Origin: an uncultured Anaeroplasmataceae bacterium
GTDB taxonomy: Bacteria > Bacillota_I > Bacilli_A > Acholeplasmatales > Anaeroplasmataceae
Length of the DNA: 64,000 nt
NCBI GenBank assembly: GCA_934229785.1
Contig: CAKQEA010000008.1
Span: 22,070-86,069, forward strand
Reading direction: 5' to 3'
Positions 29,246 to 35,182 of the stretch are shown piece by piece. The notes under the pieces were generated by a model. That model made no database searches. It saw only the letters and a list, made by a program, of their open reading frames with translations, and was not told the origin of the DNA. Position 1 is the first letter of the stretch. Each line of letters opens with the position of its first letter. The position numbers were made by a program, and so were the translations under genes.

Positions 29246-29316
29246 GTCGAAAGACAAAGAGACGATATTATAAAACAAAAAGAAAAGGGAAGACTGGCAT
29301 CTTCCCTTTTCGGCAT
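29246..29316 (+). ncRNA. sRNA A copy 1, putative antitoxin RNA convergent to peptide A
   Basis: This transcript of about 70 nt is predicted from a consensus promoter. It ends in the hairpin AAAAGGGAAGA...TCTTCCCTTTT (29283-29310). The hairpin can also stop the minus-strand toxin mRNA, so the two RNAs overlap at their 3' ends, as in TxpA/RatA and BsrG/SR4. The sRNA contains repeat R1 (29259-29279), of which a second copy R2 lies at 29324-29344 (19 of 21 bases identical). No open reading frame is present. Confidence 0.55.
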
Positions 29317-29351
29317 TTTAAAGGAGACAATACTATAAAACAAAGACAATT

Positions 29352-29423
29352 CTACTTCCTAGAATTATCTTTAATGATAATAATTAATACTAATATTATC
29401 ACTAAAGAAACTAAATAATCCAT
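29352..29423 (-). CDS. small hydrophobic peptide A (23 aa), type I toxin-like, copy 1
   Basis: MDYLVSLVIIL is followed by VLIIIIKDNSRK and a stop. The peptide is one hydrophobic membrane helix with a short charged tail, the usual design of Fst/Ldr/TxpA-type toxins; the tail DNSRK and the start MxxLxSLVI recall Fst. The Shine-Dalgarno AAGGAGG lies seven bases upstream. Copy 2 differs by two conservative changes only (Val12 to Ile, Arg22 to Lys), although the untranslated DNA around it has diverged, which argues that the peptide is under selection. Copy 1 lacks the leader peptide, 5' hairpin and promoter present upstream of copy 2, so it may be poorly expressed. Toxicity is inferred. Confidence 0.65.
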   Translation of the reverse strand: MDYLVSLVIILVLIIIIKDNSRK

Positions 29424-29668
29424 TTAGTTCCTCCTTGTTTTATTTATTAAGTGTTAGATGATTTTATAATTATTAATACAAAATGGAAAAAATAGTGGTT
29501 TAAATGTGGTTTTTTAAATTTTAATTTTTTTTGAAAAAATAAATAAAATTAAACCATTTTAATTAACTTTTTTCTTTTTTAGAAATTTGAATATATAAGC
29601 AAAATAACTAATCAATAGGATTTTATCAAAAGTCAATCATAAAAGATGCAAATTTTGTATCCTAATAG

Positions 29669-29696
29669 TTGTATTTTTTTTAAAATCGAATATAAT
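29669..29696 (+). promoter_or_regulatory. promoter of sRNA B, copy 1
   Basis: TTGTAT (29669-29674), 16 bases, TATAAT (29691-29696). An identical copy is at 30772-30799. Confidence 0.7.
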
Positions 29697-29702
29697 AAAA
29701 GT

Positions 29703-29778
29703 GTAGAAGCCAAGGTTTGGCTACTCTAAAAGATAAGAATTATGATTTAGAGAAAAGCACGTCCCAGTGCTTTTTTTT
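29703..29778 (+). ncRNA. sRNA B copy 1, putative antitoxin RNA with three hairpins
   Basis: This RNA of about 76 nt has three predicted stems: GUAG..CCAA/UUGG.CUAC, CUCUAAA/UUUAGAG, and the terminator AAAAGCAC-GUCCCA-GUGCUUUU (29753-29774) with eight U. It converges on the mRNA of peptide B, whose stop codon is 22 bases beyond the sRNA end, so the sRNA is antisense to its 3' untranslated region. The identical copy is at 30806-30881. Confidence 0.6.
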
Positions 29779-29799
29779 CTTTCTCCAAATCATGATAAA

Positions 29800-29874
29800 T
29801 TACTTTAATTTATTATAGATATATTTTACTATATCCCAAGTAATCTTTAATATTATGCCTATTAGGTATAACAT
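29800..29874 (-). CDS. amphipathic membrane peptide B (24 aa), type I toxin-like, copy 1
   Basis: MLYLIGIILKITWD then IVKYIYNKLK. This is a single hydrophobic-amphipathic helix with a lysine-rich end, in general style like TisB of E. coli. GGAG lies upstream but is held in a stem: AAGCCCUCC pairs with GGAGAGCUU with one mismatch, so translation should be blocked in the naked mRNA. An overlapping 39-residue leader frame (29813-29932) reads through that stem in another frame. The promoter is TTGTTA-17-TATAAT. The toxin role is inferred from the peptide, the sequestered ribosome site and the convergent sRNA. Confidence 0.6.
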   Translation of the reverse strand: MLYLIGIILKITWDIVKYIYNKLK

Positions 29875-29932
29875 TGATTTGAAGCTCTCCTTTATAGTGT
29901 ACGGAGGGCTTATTTAATAAAATCATAAGCAT
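29813..29932 (-). CDS. overlapping leader frame of peptide B, copy 1 (39 codons)
   Basis: ATGCTTATG at 29932 follows AAAGGCGGTG, a usable ribosome site. The frame encodes MLMILLNKPSV and a hydrophilic remainder, and runs through the stem that hides the Shine-Dalgarno of peptide B. This resembles mok, whose translation opens the hok site. It may be only a regulatory frame rather than a functional protein. Confidence 0.4.
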   Translation of the reverse strand: MLMILLNKPSVHYKGELQINVIPNRHNIKDYLGYSKIYL

Positions 29933-29979
29933 CACCGCCTTTAGGGAGCAGCACTGTTAATCTTAACTTCTACAGCCGA

Positions 29980-30008
29980 ATTATATATTATAAATTAGTA
30001 TTTAACAA
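29980..30008 (-). promoter_or_regulatory. promoter of peptide B mRNA, copy 1
   Basis: On the minus strand TTGTTA (30003-30008), 17 bases, TATAAT (29980-29985). The leader to the peptide start is about 100 nt. The identical copy lies at 31083-31111. Confidence 0.65.
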
Positions 30009-30169
30009 CAAAAAAATTTGTTATTTTAATATTTATTTTTGGTTTAGAAAATCAATAAAAATACACTATTTTAACAACATTTTTAATTCATTTTTTCTCA
30101 AAATTTTTGTAAATTTTAAATTGCTAAATAGCGGAATTTACTTTTACAATTAAACACACCATTGGTCTA

Positions 30170-30198
30170 TTGATATTTTTGATTTTTTAACATATAAT
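30170..30198 (+). promoter_or_regulatory. promoter of sRNA A, copy 2
   Basis: TTGATA (30170-30175), 17 bases, TATAAT (30193-30198). Confidence 0.75.
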
Positions 30199-30204
30199 AA
30201 TAGT

Positions 30205-30272
30205 GTCGAAAGACGAAACATAAATAAGAATAAAAAAAGAAAAGGGAAGATTGCCGTCTTCCCTTTTCGGCA
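30205..30272 (+). ncRNA. sRNA A copy 2, putative antitoxin RNA
   Basis: It has the same design as copy 1: a consensus promoter, then the hairpin AAAAGGGAAGA/TCTTCCCTTTT (30240-30267) with a different loop. Its flanking repeats R1' (30215-30231) and R2' (30281-30297) are identical to each other but unrelated to R1/R2 of copy 1. Confidence 0.55.
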
Positions 30273-30306
30273 TTTTAAAGGAAACATAAATAAGAATTGG
30301 ATAGTT

Positions 30307-30378
30307 CTACTTTTTAGAATTATCCTTAATGATAATAATTAAAATTAATATTATCACTAAAGAAACTAAATAATCCAT
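30307..30378 (-). CDS. small hydrophobic peptide A (23 aa), type I toxin-like, copy 2
   Basis: MDYLVSLVIIL then ILIIIIKDNSKK, a single membrane helix with a polar tail, nearly identical to copy 1. The AAGGAGG (30385-30391) overlaps the stop codon of a 13-residue leader peptide (30390-30431), so toxin translation is probably coupled to leader translation. The mRNA likely starts near 30470 from a TTTACA-17-TATTAT promoter, with a hairpin at its very 5' end. This copy has every element expected of an active type I toxin gene. The chromosomal partner is the convergent sRNA at 30205-30272. Toxicity has not been shown. Confidence 0.7.
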   Translation of the reverse strand: MDYLVSLVIILILIIIIKDNSKK

Positions 30379-30389
30379 TTAGTTCCTCC

Positions 30390-30431
30390 TTACTTTTTCT
30401 TATTGTCTCCTTTAGAGAATATTAAATTCAT
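30390..30431 (-). CDS. leader peptide of toxin-like peptide A, copy 2 (13 aa)
   Basis: MNLIFSKGDNKKK is preceded by AGGAGG (30441-30446) at nine bases. Its UAA overlaps the Shine-Dalgarno of peptide A. It is absent from copy 1. Its role is probably translational coupling. Confidence 0.5.
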   Translation of the reverse strand: MNLIFSKGDNKKK

Positions 30432-30444
30432 ATTATATTTCCTC

Positions 30445-30472
30445 CTACAAATGCCGCCATACTATTGGCATT
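30445..30472 (-). promoter_or_regulatory. 5'-end hairpin of the copy 2 peptide A mRNA
   Basis: CAAATGCC pairs with GGCATTTG around a short loop, immediately before the AGGAGG of the leader peptide and just after the predicted transcript start. Such 5' stems stabilise type I toxin mRNAs. Confidence 0.5.
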
Positions 30473-30476
30473 TGAT

Positions 30477-30505
30477 ATAATATCACTAATTAATATTATT
30501 GTAAA
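30477..30505 (-). promoter_or_regulatory. promoter of peptide A mRNA, copy 2
   Basis: On the minus strand TTTACA (30500-30505), 17 bases, TATTAT (30477-30482) with TG one base upstream (extended -10). Confidence 0.55.
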
Positions 30506-30771
30506 ATCTGGTATTTTGTAATTATTTTCTGATTTTCTTGATTTATTTAATAAGTGTGAAATGATTTTATAATTATTAATACAAAATGGAAAAAATAGTG
30601 GTTTAAATGTGGTTTTTTAAATTTTAATTTTTTTTGAAAAAATAAATAAAATTAAACCATTTTAATTAACTTTTTTCTTTTTTAGAAATTTGAATATATA
30701 AGCAAAATAACTAATCAATAGGATTTTATCAAAAGTCAATCATAAAAGATGCAAATTTTGTATCCTAATAG

Positions 30772-30799
30772 TTGTATTTTTTTTAAAATCGAATATAAT
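30772..30799 (+). promoter_or_regulatory. promoter of sRNA B, copy 2
   Basis: TTGTAT, 16 bases, TATAAT, identical to copy 1. Confidence 0.7.
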
Positions 30800-30805
30800 A
30801 AAAGT

Positions 30806-30881
30806 GTAGAAGCCAAGGTTTGGCTACTCTAAAAGATAAGAATTATGATTTAGAGAAAAGCACGTCCCAGTGCTTTTTTTT
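30806..30881 (+). ncRNA. sRNA B copy 2, putative antitoxin RNA
   Basis: Its sequence is identical to sRNA B copy 1, including the three stems and the terminator (30856-30877). It could not discriminate between the two peptide B mRNAs. Confidence 0.6.
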
Positions 30882-30902
30882 CTTTCTCCAAATCATGATA
30901 AA

Positions 30903-30977
30903 TTACTTTAATTTATTATAGATATATTTTACTATATCCCAAGTAATCTTTAATATTATGCCTATTAGGTATAACAT
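30903..30977 (-). CDS. amphipathic membrane peptide B (24 aa), type I toxin-like, copy 2
   Basis: The peptide and leader are identical to copy 1, including the stem that hides the Shine-Dalgarno (AAGCCCUCC with GGAGAGCUU) and the TTGTTA-17-TATAAT promoter at 31083-31111. The perfect identity points to recent duplication or gene conversion of this half of the unit. The convergent sRNA B copy 2 overlaps its 3' untranslated region. Confidence 0.6.
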   Translation of the reverse strand: MLYLIGIILKITWDIVKYIYNKLK

Positions 30978-31035
30978 TGATTTGAAGCTCTCCTTTATAG
31001 TGTACGGAGGGCTTATTTAATAAAATCATAAGCAT
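30916..31035 (-). CDS. overlapping leader frame of peptide B, copy 2 (39 codons)
   Basis: It is identical to the frame at 29813-29932: it starts after AAAGGCGGTG and runs through the stem that masks the peptide B ribosome site. It is probably a mok-like regulatory frame. Confidence 0.4.
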   Translation of the reverse strand: MLMILLNKPSVHYKGELQINVIPNRHNIKDYLGYSKIYL

Positions 31036-31082
31036 CACCGCCTTTAGGGAGCAGCACTGTTAATCTTAACTTCTACAGCCGA

Positions 31083-31111
31083 ATTATATATTATAAATTA
31101 GTATTTAACAA
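31083..31111 (-). promoter_or_regulatory. promoter of peptide B mRNA, copy 2
   Basis: On the minus strand TTGTTA (31106-31111), 17 bases, TATAAT (31083-31088). Confidence 0.65.
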
Positions 31112-31230
31112 CAAAAAAATATGTTATTTTTAATATTTATTTTTGGTTTAGAAAATCAATAAAATTACACTATTTTAACAACATTTTTAATTCATTTTTT
31201 CTCAATATTTTTGTAGTTTTTAAAAGATTA

Positions 31231-31274
31231 GTGAAATTTGCTTTTACAATTAAACACACCATTGGTCTATTGAT
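31231..31274. repeat. truncated third copy of the duplication unit
   Basis: The first ~44 bases of the unit recur (TTTTACAATTAAACACACC and TTGGTCTATTGAT) and break off within the -35 box of the sRNA A promoter. The sequence after the break contains an inverted repeat AAACATG (31291-31297) and CATGTTT (31318-31324). Nothing else is recognisable up to 31419. Confidence 0.8.
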
Positions 31275-31419
31275 GCGTGGGTAAACTCTCAAACATGTTT
31301 CTCGATTTGTCTTAGAGCATGTTTTTGAAGATAAAATTTAAAGTTTTAATTACATTTTTTAGAAAATGCATTTTGTCAACAGACTGAATATTTATTTAAT
31401 TTGTAAAAGTAGAAATAAT

Positions 31420-34029
31420 TTAATTAATTTTCTTACTTTTAATTCTTTCAATCAATTTAACAATCTCCATTATCAAAACAATAATAAGTGATAATCCAAT
31501 ACAAATCATAAGTTGAGAAAATGATAGAGGAACAAATTTAAATAAATTACTAATTCCTGGGACATAAATTACAATCAATTGTAATAAAAAGCCAACTATA
31601 AAAGCAAAGTTCATAAATTTATTTTTATAGCTTTGCTTACTAAATACTGAATGATTACTCTTTACATTATACGCATGGAAAAGCTGAGTGGATGACAATG
31701 TTAAAAAAGCCATTGTTTGACCTAACGTATGATTTTTAAAAATCATATTACCAATTAAATAGCTTCCAAGTGTCGTAAGACCAATAATTAAACCTTCAAT
31801 ACAAATTCTTACTGCATAACCATTTGCAAAAAAACCTTCATTTTTACCCCTTGGCTTTTGATGCATAACATTATCATCAGTCATTTCCATACCAATACCA
31901 AAAGCAGGAAGAGAATCTGTAATTAAATTAATCCACAATAAATGCATAGCTAGAAGTGGAGTGGCATCATTTCCCTTAAGTATACCTATAGCTCCTAAAA
32001 ATGATGTAATGAAAATAGCTAAAACCTCGCCAATATTTGATGATAATAAATACTTAACGCATTTACGAATATTATCATATATTCCACGTCCCTCTTTAAC
32101 AGCACAAACAATCGTATTAAAATTATCATCAGTTAATATCATATCACAAGCCTCTTTGCTGACATCAGTACCTGTTATCCCCATTGCACAGCCTATATCT
32201 GCCGTTTTCAAAGCTGGTGCATCATTTACTCCATCACCAGTCATAGCAACAATTGCTCCTTTTTTTTGCCAAGCAGTAACAATTCTAACCTTATCCTTAG
32301 GTGCAACACGAGCAAATACTGAATATTTATCTATATTATTATAAAGCTCAGAATCAGACATTTGATCTAATTCATTTGAGGTAATAGCTAAATCACCATC
32401 CTTAAAAATACCTAAATTTTTGGCAATAGCCTTAGCTGTAATAATATGATCACCTGTAATCATAACAGTCTTAATTCCAGCTTCACTTGCTATTTTAATT
32501 GATTCTTTAACCTCACTTCTTTCAGGATCAATCATACCAACAAGTCCCACAAATATAAAATCATGCTCTAATTCCTCTTTTGAAGGCAAATGATCAAATT
32601 CCTTAACTGCTAAAGCTAAAACACGCAAAGCATTAGATGCCATTTCTAAATTAGCCTTCAAAGCCCTATTCTTTTCATCCTCACTATTAATTGATAAATT
32701 AATAATTCTATCTGGTGCACCCTTTGTAATTGCAATAAAGCTATCACCATCTAAAATAACAGTAGTCATAAGCTTTCTATCACTATCAAAGGGCAAATCT
32801 AATACTCTTTTATATTTATTAACATCCTCACCATAAATTATATTTAAATCAAGCAAAGCTAGCTCTGTTGGATCACCCACTCTTATAATCCTACCACATT
32901 CATTTGAAATCTTAGCATCACAGCATATTGCAAAATAAGTTATCATTTTCCTTGCTTCAAATGATAAATTAGTTACATCCATTAGTTCGTTACAATATAA
33001 TTTAGTTACTGTCATTTTATTTATAGTTAAGGTACCTGTTTTATCTGTACATATAACATTACAAGAGCCTAAGGTTTCAACAGAAGGAAGTCTTTTAACA
33101 ATAGCATTTTCCTTACTCATTTTTGTAACACCAATAGCTAATAAAGTAGTAACAACACAAGCTAATCCCTCTGGAATTGCAGCAACAGCTAATGAAATTG
33201 CAATCTTAAAGGCATCAGCAAAATGATTAAAATCCCAATTAAGAGTTATCATTTCCATAACAAAAACAACAACACAAACAACTAAACAAATAATACCAAT
33301 AGCTCCACCAACCTTATTTAGCTTATGTTGAAGTGGTGTTGTTTCTGTATTACAGTTATCAAGCATACACGCTATTTTACCTACTTCTGTATTCATGCCA
33401 ACAGATGTAACAATCGCATAAGCATTACCATTTGTGATATATGTTGAAGAAAATAAACAATTCTTCCTATCGCCAAGTGAAATATTCTCATCAGCAATAT
33501 ACAATGAATTCTTATTAACAGGAACAGATTCACCAGTAAGCATTGACTCATCAACGCATAAGCTATTACATTTAATAATTCTTGCATCGGCAGAAACCTT
33601 ATCACCAGCTTCAACGTAAATAATATCACCAACAACAATTTCTGAGGTATCAATAGTTATAACACTACCATTTCTAACAACCTTAGAACATTCAGCACTA
33701 AGCTTTTGTAAAGCCTCTAAGCTTTTTTCAGCTTTAACACCCTGATATAAGCCAAGTATTGCATTTACAATAACAACAACCATAATAATTAATGACTCAA
33801 CCCATTCACTTCTATCTATAACAATAGAAATAATTGCCGCAATAATTAAAATAATAATAAGTGGATCTTTAAATTCTAATAAAAACTTAACAAATAAGGA
33901 CTTCTTCTTTTTTTCCTTTAATTTGTTTTCTCCATACCTATCACGATTAATTTTAACCTTATCACTAGTTAAACCATAATCAAGATTACTTTCAAATTCA
34001 CTTTCTAATTCTTCTAATTTTTTATTCAT
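31420..34029 (-). CDS. P-type ATPase, Ca2+/Mn2+ export type, under a manganese riboswitch
   Basis: This is a full-length (869 residues) P2A-type cation pump. It has an N-terminal cation-ATPase domain, TGESVPV actuator motif, AAIPEGLACVVT in M4 (the PEGL calcium/manganese signature), CDKTGTLT phosphorylation site, KGAPD nucleotide-binding motif and MTGDGVNDAPAL hinge. About ten membrane segments are visible, with the ion-site motif NLITDSLPAFGIGME in M6. Close relatives are Listeria LMCA1-like and Lactococcus YoaB-like pumps. The yybP-ykoY riboswitch directly upstream indicates that the gene is induced by Mn2+, so manganese efflux is a likely main job; calcium export is the alternative. The ATG at 34029 has a GAGGG site. 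Confidence 0.93.
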   Translation of the reverse strand: MNKKLEELESEFESNLDYGLTSDKVKINRDRYGENKLKEKKKKSLFVKFLLEFKDPLIIILIIAAIISIVIDRSEWVESLIIMVVVIVNAILGLYQGVKAEKSLEALQKLSAECSKVVRNGSVITIDTSEIVVGDIIYVEAGDKVSADARIIKCNSLCVDESMLTGESVPVNKNSLYIADENISLGDRKNCLFSSTYITNGNAYAIVTSVGMNTEVGKIACMLDNCNTETTPLQHKLNKVGGAIGIICLVVCVVVFVMEMITLNWDFNHFADAFKIAISLAVAAIPEGLACVVTTLLAIGVTKMSKENAIVKRLPSVETLGSCNVICTDKTGTLTINKMTVTKLYCNELMDVTNLSFEARKMITYFAICCDAKISNECGRIIRVGDPTELALLDLNIIYGEDVNKYKRVLDLPFDSDRKLMTTVILDGDSFIAITKGAPDRIINLSINSEDEKNRALKANLEMASNALRVLALAVKEFDHLPSKEELEHDFIFVGLVGMIDPERSEVKESIKIASEAGIKTVMITGDHIITAKAIAKNLGIFKDGDLAITSNELDQMSDSELYNNIDKYSVFARVAPKDKVRIVTAWQKKGAIVAMTGDGVNDAPALKTADIGCAMGITGTDVSKEACDMILTDDNFNTIVCAVKEGRGIYDNIRKCVKYLLSSNIGEVLAIFITSFLGAIGILKGNDATPLLAMHLLWINLITDSLPAFGIGMEMTDDNVMHQKPRGKNEGFFANGYAVRICIEGLIIGLTTLGSYLIGNMIFKNHTLGQTMAFLTLSSTQLFHAYNVKSNHSVFSKQSYKNKFMNFAFIVGFLLQLIVIYVPGISNLFKFVPLSFSQLMICIGLSLIIVLIMEIVKLIERIKSKKIN

Positions 34030-34046
34030 AATTATCCCTCCTGATT

Positions 34047-34088
34047 AAAAAAATAAAAAAGACCCCATCAAATAGATGATAAGGTCTT
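34047..34088 (-). terminator. terminator of the manganese riboswitch
   Basis: AAGACC..ATCATC pairs with GATG.GGTCTT (34059-34088), followed by a long T-rich run on the minus strand, between the aptamer and the ATPase start. This is a transcription-termination expression platform. Confidence 0.85.
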
Positions 34089-34089
34089 G

Positions 34090-34180
34090 CAAATCAAAAA
34101 TGACAACTATAACCGGAAAATAAATTTCGAGATGACGATTATAGAAACTAATCTCTTAGTAGCTACTCCCCTTGAGGAAT
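34090..34180 (-). promoter_or_regulatory. yybP-ykoY manganese riboswitch
   Basis: The minus strand carries CUCAAGGGGAGUAGCUACU, then CGUCAUCUCG and CCGGUUAUAG. The invariant GGGGAGUAGC box and the later cross-strand CGUCA/CCGG elements are diagnostic of the yybP-ykoY class, which senses Mn2+. A consensus promoter precedes it and a terminator follows. Confidence 0.9.
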
Positions 34181-34199
34181 TATTTATTTTTACATTAAA

Positions 34200-34228
34200 A
34201 TTATATTTTATTTACCTTTCATTGTCAA
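34200..34228 (-). promoter_or_regulatory. promoter of the riboswitch-P-type ATPase unit
   Basis: On the minus strand TTGACA (34223-34228), 17 bases, TATAAT (34200-34205). The transcript starts close to 34193. The 300 bases from here to 34525 hold only this promoter and the divergent one at 34430. Confidence 0.85.
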
Positions 34229-34429
34229 TAATTCTATGCTTTAAAATTAAAAATAATTACATTAAAATAAATATCATAAATCATTATTTAAATATTTTTT
34301 TTAAAATTAATTTTTTCTAAAAATAGAAAGAAAAATTAAAATAAAATAACATTAAAAAAAGATATTTTTACAAAAGAAAAAAGCCTTAAAAAAAGATACT
34401 CTTTTTAACAAAAAAATGCTATATTTTCT

Positions 34430-34457
34430 TTGACATATCAAGCTAATAGCGTATAAT
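34430..34457 (+). promoter_or_regulatory. promoter of the DUF1294 gene
   Basis: TTGACA (34430-34435), 16 bases, TATAAT (34452-34457). AAAGGAG precedes the ATG at 34526. Confidence 0.8.
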
Positions 34458-34525
34458 AAAGGTGAATAAAGACATGTAGTATATTCTTTTTCAAACAATA
34501 AAACAAATAAAAAAAGGAGAAAAAA

Positions 34526-34822
34526 ATGAGCTACGAATTAATTATTTTATGCATTTACATTGCCTATTTAATAGTTATGTCAATAGTAACATTTTCTTTA
34601 TTCGTTAAGGATAAAAAAATGGCTAAGAATAATGGCAATGAAGTAAGAATTAAAGAAAAAACACTATTATCAAGTGTTGTATGTGGTGGAGCAATTGGAG
34701 GCTTTATAGGTAGACTTTATGCTCATCATAAAACAGAAAAATCATATTTTTCATTAACAATTTATTTTTCAATATTACTTGAGCTATTAACACTTGGCGT
34801 ATTAATAGCACTAGCATTATAG
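34526..34822 (+). CDS. DUF1294 small membrane protein
   Basis: This 98-residue protein has three predicted membrane segments. The family pattern is present: a first helix, DKKMAKNN, RIKEKTLLSS, then GGAIGGFIGRLYAHHKTEKSYF, corresponding to the conserved G(G)..G...H(K)T.K..F core of DUF1294. The function is unknown in any organism. It forms a two-gene unit with the following small membrane protein, nine bases downstream. Confidence 0.8.
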   Translation: MSYELIILCIYIAYLIVMSIVTFSLFVKDKKMAKNNGNEVRIKEKTLLSSVVCGGAIGGFIGRLYAHHKTEKSYFSLTIYFSILLELLTLGVLIALAL

Positions 34823-34831
34823 GAGGTTATT

Positions 34832-35044
34832 ATGAAAGAAAAAACATCTTTAGAAAAATCTCATTCAAAGCTTTCAAACACAAAGCTTACACTTATTTGT
34901 TTATTTGCTTGTATACTTGAAGCAGTTTTATGGATTGGTGTTGGTGTAATAATAAAATTCCAAGCTCTAGGAATTATATTAATTGTTGTAGGAGTAGTAC
35001 TTGCTATACCAACAATTTTACTAACAAAAAATTTCAAAAGATAA
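34832..35044 (+). CDS. small two-helix membrane protein
   Basis: This 70-residue protein has a basic N-terminus, two hydrophobic helices (LTLICLFACILEAVLWIGVGV and ALGIILIVVGVVLAIPTI, partly continuous) and a basic tail. AGGAGG precedes the ATG. I do not recognise the family. The tight spacing to the DUF1294 gene suggests co-translation. The operon ends at the large palindrome 35124-35172. Confidence 0.65.
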   Translation: MKEKTSLEKSHSKLSNTKLTLICLFACILEAVLWIGVGVIIKFQALGIILIVVGVVLAIPTILLTKNFKR

Positions 35045-35048
35045 ATTA

Positions 35049-35109
35049 AGGGGCTGTGAAAAAAACCAACTTTTGAAGCAAGGTATATGGTTCTTACTCA
35101 TAAGTTGGT
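35049..35109. repeat. possible insertion-sequence end remnant
   Basis: GGGGCTGTGAAAAAAACC at 35050 resembles the terminal repeats of several Firmicutes insertion sequences. It is followed by a short inverted repeat ACCAACTT (35065-35072) and AAGTTGGT (35102-35109). No transposase or second end is present, so this may be a solo remnant or chance. Confidence 0.3.
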
Positions 35110-35123
35110 AGACTAACATAAGC

Positions 35124-35172
35124 CATTATAAGAAAAATGACACTATTTTGTAGTGTCATTTTTCTTATAATG
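35124..35172. terminator. perfect 22-bp palindrome between convergent operons
   Basis: Arms 35124-35145 and 35151-35172 are perfectly complementary around a five-base loop (TTTTG). It can act as a bidirectional terminator for the DUF1294 operon and the rlmI operon. The length and perfection are greater than for other terminators in the window. Confidence 0.7.
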
Positions 35173-35182
35173 AGTAAGCTTT

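Larger units (their letters stand above)
29151..30130. repeat. tandem duplication unit, copy 1
   Basis: This unit of about 980 bp is followed directly by a second of about 1100 bp. Both begin with GCGGAATTTA and a shared ACAATTAA...TTGGTCTATTGAT block. About 555 bases (29461-30016) are identical to 30564-31119, while the first third differs in several patches. Each unit holds two toxin-peptide/sRNA modules and no larger gene. Confidence 0.85.
30131..31230. repeat. tandem duplication unit, copy 2
   Basis: This second unit of about 1100 bp is longer than copy 1. It has roughly 130 extra bases (about 30405-30545) upstream of peptide A, carrying a promoter, a 5' hairpin and a leader peptide. The module-B half is identical to copy 1 over about 555 bases. 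Confidence 0.85.

Noticed and set aside
29151..31274. CRISPR array or insertion sequence as explanation of the repeats
   Set aside because: Only two long copies and one stub exist, with no regular spacers, no transposase and no terminal inverted repeats.
34087..34320. Plus-strand frame of 77 codons opposite the manganese riboswitch
   Set aside because: It is antisense to the aptamer and promoter, has no ribosome site and its translation is low-complexity.
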